A stretch of 12,675 bases of DNA from the NCBI GenBank assembly GCA_030620115.1, contig JAUXFG010000110.1, positions 1-12,675 of the forward strand, read 5' to 3'. Positions 6,248-12,675 of this stretch are shown one piece after another; within the stretch, counting starts at the first letter, position 1, and each line of letters begins with the position of its first letter. Origin of the DNA: Candidatus Fermentibacterota bacterium (lineage in GTDB: Bacteria; JAFGKV01). Below the pieces are notes generated by a model. The model had not been told where the DNA came from and ran no database searches. It saw only the letters and a program-made list of their open reading frames with translations. The position numbers were made by a program, and so were the translations under genes.

Positions 6248-6397
6248 GGAGGGTGATGTCACGTTTCCGGGATATCTCCACAGGATTCCGCATTCCTATG
6301 ATGAGCCGTAGCGTTACGCCGAGACCGCTAAACGAGAGAATGAAACATCCTGTCTTTTGCACACCAACACCCTGGGATTACACAAAGGAGGAGCTTG

Positions 6398-8527
6398 ATG
6401 AAACGGTTGTTCTTCCTCGCCACGGTCTGTTTGGAACTATGTTTATTCGGCAGTGAGGAAGCCGCTTTCGGGGATGACGCAACTCTACAAGTACTCGCCG
6501 AACGGATCGAGACACTGGAGGCCTCGCCCAGTCGGAGCCCGGCGAGTCTCGATTCCCTCGCCCACCAATTGGGCACGCTCGAAACGATCTATGACTATGT
6601 CGCAACACAGATCACCCATGAGGCATATGCGGGGCGATTGAAAGGGCCGGAGGGCACCCTACGCTCCGGTAGCGGGAATGCGGTGGATCAGAGTGAGCTC
6701 CTGCGAACAATGCTGCACATCGTGGGGGTGCAATGCCGCTATGCGAAGGCCAAGCGCGCAACCCCTGAGGGGACACATGTTGATCACCTATGGGTCCAGA
6801 TCCACAAAGGGAAAAAGTGGGAAGACCTCGATCCCGCATTCCCGGAACTGACCCGGGGAGGAGAACTCCACGGTCATGTCATCACCATGACGGAGCTCCC
6901 TCAAAACCTCAATCACACTGTTCGAATCGACGTCAAGTACCGCTTCGCCGTTGCGGGCAGAAAACAACAGAAGTCGGCATTGGTTCATGAGCTCCACGTG
7001 GCGGATCTTTATGCTCAGCCTCTGACCTTGAGCAATCGATTCACAGGCCGACGGGAAGAGGATCGATTCATGGTCACGGAGGTGCAGCCAATCCTCCAGC
7101 TCGGAACGAAGCTATTCCCCGGGACAATTGTCCCGGAGCAGAGCGAGAAGGAAAAACCTCAACCCAGCTCACGCCTGTTCGATGTCTTCGGTCAGGCTGA
7201 AACTGAACAGGATACCCCACGAGATGGATCTTCCGAAGCGAGAGTGGAGATCCTCGCCCAATGGGTTGAGCTGCAGATCATATCTCCGGGTTCACCCCGG
7301 CGGCGGATTGTCTACACGATCTTTGACCGAGAGTGGGAACGCGATGCCTCTCTGAGCAGTCTTGGCGGCCTGATTACCGCGGTGGCATTTGGTTTCTCCC
7401 CAGTCGAAGTGGAGAAGGATGACTTGGTCATCGGGCTTGCTGCCTGTTCAGCAGACATCCGTGCCCTGATCGAATCGCTCCGCTTGCTCTCGCCGCACGG
7501 TTCGACCAGCAACATCAATACAGCTTCGATCTCGCCCGAAGAGGCCGAGAGGTTGAACCAGGCGCTGGAACAGGGACAGAGAATCCTGGCGTGGTCTCTG
7601 CTGCAGCAGTATCTCCAGCTTTCAGACCAGGCCCTGGGGGTAACCTCGGAGAAGCACGGTATCCACGCATACAGTGGCGCCCCTCGCGCCATTATGGCCT
7701 GTGTCAGCTACCGCGACGAAGAGATCAGATTTGATCTTGACCTACAGGAGAATCCAGCGACCTATGTCATGGCTGATGATGCCCCTGAAGGCTTGCGCGA
7801 ATTCTTGCAGTACCATCGCGGCGTCTATGAGTCACGGCTCGAAGGAGCGGTCATGCAATCCATCACCGGCCATGCCGGGATCACGGCGGGTGACATCATG
7901 TTCGCCGCTCAGGAGCAAGACATCCCGCTGCATGTCGTGGTCAAACAACTCCGGCGGGAGCTTTCTTCATGCACCCTGGAACACCGGGCTAAGGTACTGA
8001 TCAATCAGGCTGTCTCCAGAGGACGGACGGTGCTTCTCCCGGAACGGGCTGTGTCAATCAATGGGAACAAACGCATGGCGTGGTATGAGTACGATCCGGC
8101 AACCGGTTCCATGGTGGGAGTATTCCCCTCAGGCAAGCACCAAAGCATGACGGAGTACTTCAACGAAGAGACGGTGATCACCACCCTGGTTTCACAGGGA
8201 ATGTCGTACTTCTCATCCATGGTGGCAGGGTATTACTTCAGCGTTGCCACGGGCCTGGGGCACTTCTACGCCTGCCTGCTCGACCTCGAAGATCCCGGAA
8301 AACCATGCTTCGGCCAACCTGCGGTATGCGAACCCGCCACAAGAGACGCCATGGTTTTCTGCAAGGCGTGGAAGGAGGCCAAGAAGTACTGGGATATGGC
8401 CGGGGCCGCCCAGGGCCTTGATCTGGCGGGGCTTGTTCCCTGGCCTGATGCATGGGAAACTTTGGCAGGCGATCCATGCGAGCGCGGCATATCGTATGGA
8501 CTCCAGTGGTTCGGATGTGGCCAATGA
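6398..8527 (+). CDS. Exported transglutaminase-like protein lacking the catalytic Cys
   Basis: 709 aa from ATG 6398, which has GGAGG (6387-6391) 6 nt upstream; the in-frame TTG at 6395 is not preferred. Residues 1-25 look like a signal peptide (MKRLFFLATVCLELCLFG...AFG), though Glu13 in the core is unusual. Residues ~55-150 resemble the transglutaminase-like core: a helix with GSGNAVDQSELL (91-102), GVQCRYAKA, then HLWV (His130) and DLDPAF (Asp145). In the usual G-x-C-x-D pattern the Cys position is Ala95, so peptide cross-linking or cysteine-protease activity is unlikely by the standard mechanism. A WYEYDPATG stretch (562-570) resembles one I recall in other large transglutaminase-like proteins. 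The rest is unassigned. Six cysteines fall in residues 626-709 (626, 637, 644, 655, 694, 707), suggesting disulphides outside the cytoplasm. The stop overlaps the next start as ATGA. Confidence 0.8.
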   Translation: MKRLFFLATVCLELCLFGSEEAAFGDDATLQVLAERIETLEASPSRSPASLDSLAHQLGTLETIYDYVATQITHEAYAGRLKGPEGTLRSGSGNAVDQSELLRTMLHIVGVQCRYAKAKRATPEGTHVDHLWVQIHKGKKWEDLDPAFPELTRGGELHGHVITMTELPQNLNHTVRIDVKYRFAVAGRKQQKSALVHELHVADLYAQPLTLSNRFTGRREEDRFMVTEVQPILQLGTKLFPGTIVPEQSEKEKPQPSSRLFDVFGQAETEQDTPRDGSSEARVEILAQWVELQIISPGSPRRRIVYTIFDREWERDASLSSLGGLITAVAFGFSPVEVEKDDLVIGLAACSADIRALIESLRLLSPHGSTSNINTASISPEEAERLNQALEQGQRILAWSLLQQYLQLSDQALGVTSEKHGIHAYSGAPRAIMACVSYRDEEIRFDLDLQENPATYVMADDAPEGLREFLQYHRGVYESRLEGAVMQSITGHAGITAGDIMFAAQEQDIPLHVVVKQLRRELSSCTLEHRAKVLINQAVSRGRTVLLPERAVSINGNKRMAWYEYDPATGSMVGVFPSGKHQSMTEYFNEETVITTLVSQGMSYFSSMVAGYYFSVATGLGHFYACLLDLEDPGKPCFGQPAVCEPATRDAMVFCKAWKEAKKYWDMAGAAQGLDLAGLVPWPDAWETLAGDPCERGISYGLQWFGCGQ

Positions 8528-11373
8528 AAGAGAATCGCCTGATGAAAAACATGGCCGCTCTTATCTTGGGATCCACCTTTGTAGCTCTCTTCGCACTTGG
8601 CTCGGTGCTCTCCGCCGAACCGCCTTCTGTCAATGAGACAGAGCCAAATGATAAGCGGGAACAGGCGCAGAATATTCCTATCCCATGCATCATTTCCGGC
8701 ACCTTCAACCATCAGAGCAAACCAGATCACTATCTGTTCGTGGTGGGCAATGAGGGGCTTCCATCCCTCCACGCAGTACTCTCGGTAAAGGGCACGGTCA
8801 ATCCATACATCCAATTGCTGGACGGAGCCGGCACAAAGCTCACCGAGTCCGACTTCTTCCGGGAAAGTTACGGTGAGAATCTCACAAGCCTCCTCCTTCC
8901 TCCGGGATCCTACTTCCTGTGCGTCAACGTGCGATCTTGGGCACAACAGGAGGGAGTACCCTACCAACTCCGGATCACCCAGGTTCCCGAAGTCACTGTC
9001 GAGGAGATCCGAACCGCGCTCAACAAGGCGCTGGACTATCTCATTGCGCAACAGGAGGATAACGGAGGCTTCGTGGTGAGAATGGGCAAGGTCGCTATGC
9101 CTGCCATGGCGATCCAGGCGTGGCTCGGGGCCGGATGTCTGAACCGTGACGACTGGAAAGCGGTATACCGGGCCATTGACTTCGTGAGAGAGTACTATCA
9201 CGATCCGGCTTCCTCCGGCAAGAATCCGGCACAACAGAAAAAAGCCGGGGGCATCTTTGCTCACAAAGACCTCTACGAGCATGCCATTGCTTTGACTGCA
9301 CTGATCGAGGCATATGCCATGGGCGTCGAGGAAGACCTCCCTGAGGTGATCCGCAATGGGCTGGATTTCCTGCTCCGCGCCCAGTGCTGTGAAGAGCGGC
9401 CGGCCGCCCTCAACGGCCCTATCACCCACGACTCTATCTATCACGGCGGGTGGCGCTATGCCGTGAATTCCACTGATGCCGACATCTCGGTCACAGGCTG
9501 GCAGATCATAACCCTCACCGCGGCCAAGGCTGCGGGATTCCAGGTTCCACCTCAACGACTGACATGGGCCCTGGACTTCGTACGCCGATGCTTCAACAAT
9601 CACTCTAAGGAGTTCGCCTATCGCCCCGCGGGTCGTACGGGCACCGGGCGTAGCGCAATGGGCGCCCTCTCCATGCAGTTGCTTGGCGCAGGAGACACAG
9701 AAGAGGTTGCCCACGCCTTGAGGACTATCATGTACCGTGCCCCCGCCTGGGAGGGGGAACCAGGAGGGACTTACCCGTTCTACTACTGGTACTATGGAAC
9801 CCGCGCGGCATATCTCGCCGGAGGCCAAACGTGGGATCTCTGGCACCAAGCCATGTGTGGTTTGCTCGTGCGGCACCAAAACAAGGATGGCAGTTGGGAA
9901 TTAAATCATGACGAAGAACGGAAGCTTGACAAGGTCTATGGGGCAGCCTTGGGCGCGCTGATCCTCGAGCTCTGTTGTGGGAGCCCCCCGATCTATCTTC
10001 GAACAGAAAAGGCACCCCCGCGGTCACAGGCGCCTCTGCGGGACGAGATCACCGTGTCTATCGACTACCCAACCGCGCGATCAATGGTTCAGGGCAGTAT
10101 GGAGATCAAAGCCATTCCGGAAGTTCCGGATCGGATCCGCGTGCGCCGTGTCACCTTCCTCCTCGATGGAGAGGAGCTGGGTACGGCCACCGCAGCTCCC
10201 TGGGCCTGGGAGACAGACCTGGGTCCGGGTGTCAGATCACGACGGATTCAGGTCGTGGCAGAGAATGATCTTGGTACACAGGCCGAAGCCACGGTCGTCA
10301 CCAAAGAGGGACAGAATAGGGTTCAGATCCGCATCGTCAAGCCCCGGGGCAGAGCCGTGCTGGGGACGAGCAAGATTAAAGTCTCTGCATCAGGGCATCC
10401 CGATTCCCCATTGCGAGAAGTGACCATCCATGTAGATGGACAGGAAGCCTTCAGAGGAGCCGAGCTACCCTTCGAAATGGACTTCGACTTCGGCGCCATC
10501 GGCGGCCAAAAAATCGTGGCCGCCACGGTCAACGCCTTGGGCAAAGAAGCTGCTGACAGTCTTGTCCTGCCTGAGGCGCCGGCCTTGGAGGTCGACTTCG
10601 TGGCTACGGTAACCGATGCCCACAACAACTATGTTTTGGACTTGGAGAAGGAAGGCTTTCTTGTTCGCGAGAACGGGATCACCCAAGAAATTCTTCGTTT
10701 CAGCCGTGAGCTTACCCCCGTGTCCATGGCAATTGTGCTGGACACCAGCGGAAGCATAAGGCGCCATATGAAGGCGGTTCAGGAGGCAGCGGTCCGATTC
10801 GTGTCTCAGATTCGACCTACAGACCGGGTTCTGGTGGTGGACTTCTCTGACCATGCCAAGGTGGTTCAGACATTCACCTCGGACATCTCCCGATTGCAGA
10901 AAGTAATCCGTGGAACCAAGGCAAAGGGCGGCACGGCGCTGTACGATGCAGTGATCACCGCCTGTACCCAACTGAAGCGGGAAAAAGGGCGTACCGCCAT
11001 CATCCTGCTCACCGACGGCAAGGATGAGGATAAGAGAGGAACCGGCCCGGGAAGCAGACACACATTCGAACAGGCCATGGACACGGCGAAAGAGAGCGGT
11101 GTCACAGTGTACGCACTTGGATTGGGGAAGAATATCGCCAGAGCCGTGCTGGAAGACCTCGCAAGGCAAAGCGGCGGCCGTGCCTACTTCCCGCCCACCG
11201 TGAAGGACCTTGCAGAAGTCTACGGGCTGGTCGCCAAGGAGCTCCGGAGCCAGTACACCATTGGCTATTCGTCCACCAATCGAATCCGAAACGGCGAATG
11301 GCGTACATTGGAAGTGACCACGCCCCATCGAACTCTCACGGTCCGTACCAAGGAAGGCTACTTCGCACGCTAG
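8524..11373 (+). CDS. Exported PPC-toroid-Ig-VWA multidomain protein
   Basis: 949 aa from ATG 8524, which overlaps the previous TGA as ATGA; ATG 8542 is an alternative start. The frame is open back to 8452, but that part lies inside the preceding gene. A signal peptide ends at ...GSVLSA (residue 31). Domains follow in order. PPC-type beta-sandwich (~36-157, starting at the ETEPND motif). Alpha/alpha toroid of the squalene-cyclase/prenyltransferase-repeat type (~160-485), with QQEDNGGF and HQNKDGSW repeats, GGWRY (308-312) and DISVTGW (320-326). Two Ig-like domains (~507-597 and ~598-680). VWFA domain of the Acidobacteria-associated type (~686-949), with MIDAS residues DTSGS (Asp740), Thr804 and Asp831, and C-terminal QYTIGYSS. 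The cyclase DxDD acid motif is only D318-A-D320-I, so terpene cyclisation is unlikely. The intact MIDAS suggests metal-dependent protein binding. Probably acts outside the inner membrane with its coupled partner. Confidence 0.85.
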   Translation: MKENRLMKNMAALILGSTFVALFALGSVLSAEPPSVNETEPNDKREQAQNIPIPCIISGTFNHQSKPDHYLFVVGNEGLPSLHAVLSVKGTVNPYIQLLDGAGTKLTESDFFRESYGENLTSLLLPPGSYFLCVNVRSWAQQEGVPYQLRITQVPEVTVEEIRTALNKALDYLIAQQEDNGGFVVRMGKVAMPAMAIQAWLGAGCLNRDDWKAVYRAIDFVREYYHDPASSGKNPAQQKKAGGIFAHKDLYEHAIALTALIEAYAMGVEEDLPEVIRNGLDFLLRAQCCEERPAALNGPITHDSIYHGGWRYAVNSTDADISVTGWQIITLTAAKAAGFQVPPQRLTWALDFVRRCFNNHSKEFAYRPAGRTGTGRSAMGALSMQLLGAGDTEEVAHALRTIMYRAPAWEGEPGGTYPFYYWYYGTRAAYLAGGQTWDLWHQAMCGLLVRHQNKDGSWELNHDEERKLDKVYGAALGALILELCCGSPPIYLRTEKAPPRSQAPLRDEITVSIDYPTARSMVQGSMEIKAIPEVPDRIRVRRVTFLLDGEELGTATAAPWAWETDLGPGVRSRRIQVVAENDLGTQAEATVVTKEGQNRVQIRIVKPRGRAVLGTSKIKVSASGHPDSPLREVTIHVDGQEAFRGAELPFEMDFDFGAIGGQKIVAATVNALGKEAADSLVLPEAPALEVDFVATVTDAHNNYVLDLEKEGFLVRENGITQEILRFSRELTPVSMAIVLDTSGSIRRHMKAVQEAAVRFVSQIRPTDRVLVVDFSDHAKVVQTFTSDISRLQKVIRGTKAKGGTALYDAVITACTQLKREKGRTAIILLTDGKDEDKRGTGPGSRHTFEQAMDTAKESGVTVYALGLGKNIARAVLEDLARQSGGRAYFPPTVKDLAEVYGLVAKELRSQYTIGYSSTNRIRNGEWRTLEVTTPHRTLTVRTKEGYFAR

Positions 11374-11403
11374 CAATCAGCATGGTCGCACCAGATCGAA
11401 AGA

Positions 11404-11446
11404 ATAGCCTGGGCCATCCAAGATGTTAGTCGAGTATCCAGGCTAT
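11404..11446 (+). promoter_or_regulatory. Inverted repeat enclosing the start codon of the GT-C-like gene
   Basis: ATAGCCTGG (11404-11412) and CCAGGCTAT (11438-11446) form a perfect 9-bp stem with a 25-nt loop holding the ATG (11423-11425). In mRNA this would place the ribosome-binding region and start codon inside a hairpin loop. It could limit initiation or couple it to ribosomes leaving the upstream gene, whose stop is 30 nt before the stem. No good Shine-Dalgarno is visible. A terminator is unlikely, as no T-run follows. Confidence 0.45.
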
Positions 11447-12675
11447 CGTCCCCGTCTTCCTGAGAGCAACCTTCTCGTATTCCTCGTACTGACGATTCTC
11501 TGCTTCGTCTCCTTCATGCCAACTCTTAGTGCTCTCTATACTCCAGAATTCGTGGCACACTACGGCCCCCTGCTTACCAAGCAAAGATCCATAGATCTCT
11601 CATGGGTAGGCGAAGAGGCCATCAGATTCCGCAAGTTCCGCCCCCTCTCCTCCCTGACACATATGGGGTTGATTGGGCTTTTCGGCACACAGCCAATCCC
11701 CTATAAATCAGTACATCTCCTGCTGCACGTATGCTGTGGGTTTCTCCTGTTTCTGATAGTGGCCGGCTGGTCGAGGCGATTGACGGCATTCCTGACCGCC
11801 GCGCTCTTTCTGTTTCTACCCACAGAACTGCAGTACCAGTCACTCACCCACGTCATGTCATTGGAACGAATTCTCTCTCTATCGCTGCTGCTGGCGAGCT
11901 ATCTCCTCTGGAGGGCTGGGGATAGATCACTGATCTCATGGAGCCTGGTGGGGAGTGCGGTGCTGTACGGACTCGCGCTCCTGTCCAAGGAATCGGTGAT
12001 GCTTATGCCTTTCGCATTCCCCTTGCTGTACATGTATGTGGAAAAGGAAGGCTCATTTCGGTTCCGAAGGGCATATCTTCGGTTGCTCTGGTTCGGTCTC
12101 CTTCTCGTTACCTACTGGACTGTCCGCACACAGATGCTTTCGCACCTCGACTATGGGGTAGGGTCGAATCAGATTCGGCTCAATTCTGATCTTCTGCTTC
12201 GAAACATCTCCGAAGCCGGCGTTTACCTCCTGGGGCTGAGACCTGGCCCGGTTCCTTCGCGGTTTCCCCTGATGGCATGGTTCGCTATTCTTGCGTCGCA
12301 GTTTGTCCATAGATCGTGGGGCGCACGGATTGCTGGAATTATGTGGATCATGGTGGCAGTGGGTGCCCATCTTCATCTGCGGTTCTTTGGTGCAAACTAT
12401 GTGTACGCTGCTGTGCCTTGGCTCTGCTACACGGCCGTTCTGCTTCTTGATAGAGCCTTCTTTTCCCTCCGTATGCGCGCCCCAGTGTCTGCTATAGCAT
12501 GGATCCTCTTGCTGGCCATCATGATGTTGTACTCCCATGGGGGATCGATTCGTGAGGCGGGACCCTGGAGTTGCCTCTATGAGGTGGCATCACGAGTCGC
12601 CCGGAAGGAGCGTTGCCCCGGGGGATCTCTAGACGTGCAATTGAGTTCCAACCGAGACGTGGTGGATCCCGGAGA
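11423..12675 (+). CDS. GT-C/PMT-like multi-pass membrane glycosyltransferase, 3'-truncated by window end
   Basis: The frame is open from ATG 11423 to the window end (417 complete codons). The start is fixed by an in-frame TAG at 11405-11407. About nine hydrophobic segments are seen, the first at residues 17-38. FRPLSSL (72-78) leading into a second membrane span with HLLLHVCCGFLLFLI, and LALLSKESVMLMPF with Lys189-Glu190, are landmarks I associate with the PMT/TMTC-like branch of GT-C enzymes. These use polyprenyl-phosphate sugars to glycosylate on the outer face of the membrane. The first external loop, where such enzymes carry an acidic DD/DE pair, reads YTPEFVAHYG with a lone Glu42, so activity is uncertain. 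It lies 49 bp after the VWA gene on the same strand and is probably co-transcribed. It might modify or serve the exported partners, but that is inference. A soluble tail begins near residue 375. Confidence 0.75.
   Translation, partial: MLVEYPGYRPRLPESNLLVFLVLTILCFVSFMPTLSALYTPEFVAHYGPLLTKQRSIDLSWVGEEAIRFRKFRPLSSLTHMGLIGLFGTQPIPYKSVHLLLHVCCGFLLFLIVAGWSRRLTAFLTAALFLFLPTELQYQSLTHVMSLERILSLSLLLASYLLWRAGDRSLISWSLVGSAVLYGLALLSKESVMLMPFAFPLLYMYVEKEGSFRFRRAYLRLLWFGLLLVTYWTVRTQMLSHLDYGVGSNQIRLNSDLLLRNISEAGVYLLGLRPGPVPSRFPLMAWFAILASQFVHRSWGARIAGIMWIMVAVGAHLHLRFFGANYVYAAVPWLCYTAVLLLDRAFFSLRMRAPVSAIAWILLLAIMMLYSHGGSIREAGPWSCLYEVASRVARKERCPGGSLDVQLSSNRDVVDPG

Larger units (their letters stand above)
6014..6397. 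other. Repeat-rich spacer between the beta-barrel gene and the transglutaminase-like gene
   Basis: These 384 bp contain no credible gene. They hold a second GGGTTCG...AATAAGT copy (6035-6054), a CCCTTCGACT element (6073-6118), an inverted pair of GTCATYGCGAG elements (6174-6247) and then about 150 bp of leader ending in a strong Shine-Dalgarno for the gene at 6398. No convincing promoter was found; GTGATGTCAC at 6253-6262 is a minor palindrome. Confidence 0.8.

Noticed and set aside
8266-9879. 537-codon open frame on the minus strand opposite the transglutaminase-like and PPC/toroid genes
   Set aside because: It lies entirely antisense to two genes with clear domains, has no signal or recognisable motif and no ribosome-binding site that I noticed. 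Its length follows from the codon bias of the opposite strand.
10465-11376. 303-codon minus-strand frame opposite the VWA domain
   Set aside because: Antisense to a VWA domain with intact MIDAS residues; composition and lack of motifs mark it as a shadow.

Overview
The window comes from a diderm (Gram-negative type) bacterium that I cannot place to species. A predicted outer-membrane beta-barrel protein, a lipoprotein-type sugar-binding protein, a VWA domain of the type common in Acidobacteria and a PPC/alpha-toroid protein of the type common in Planctomycetes all point that way. So do intergenic regions full of dispersed repeats (AGATTCTTCG...AGAATGACA, GTCATYGCGAG...CAATCTCA, CCCTTCGACT...CTCAGGACAGG, GAACCT arrays). 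Such repeats are frequent in environmental and metagenome-derived genomes of poorly cultured phyla. No tRNA, rRNA, CRISPR array or transposase was seen.

Left part, minus strand (1-4848): a tight three-gene operon for a maltose-type carbohydrate ABC importer runs 3017->90 (binding lipoprotein, MalF-like permease, MalG-like permease; ATGA overlap, then a 1-nt gap). No ATPase gene is present. Upstream on the same strand (4848->3535) is a peptide-type (family 5) solute-binding protein gene. Its reading frame is interrupted by one in-frame TAG at codon 50, so the full gene is longer than its longest open frame. Both minus-strand blocks end in a C-rich repeat (G-rich in the transcript) that starts exactly at the stop codon.

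Middle (4849-6397): a divergent intergenic region carries two arrays of short repeats in opposite orientation and a possible sigma-70 promoter. A short outer-membrane beta-barrel gene (5363-6013) follows, and then another repeat-rich spacer.

Right part, plus strand (6398-12675): a compact block of three genes. The first encodes an exported transglutaminase-like protein that appears to lack the catalytic cysteine and has six cysteines in its last 84 residues. It overlaps by ATGA with a 949-aa exported protein combining a PPC domain, a squalene-cyclase-like alpha/alpha toroid, two Ig-like domains and a VWA domain with an intact MIDAS. Then comes a GT-C/PMT-like multi-pass membrane protein cut off by the window end; its start codon sits in the loop of a perfect 9-bp inverted repeat. 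The coupled pair 6398-11373 is the best candidate for an undescribed extracytoplasmic system, perhaps a protein-binding or surface-display module. Its function cannot be read from sequence alone.
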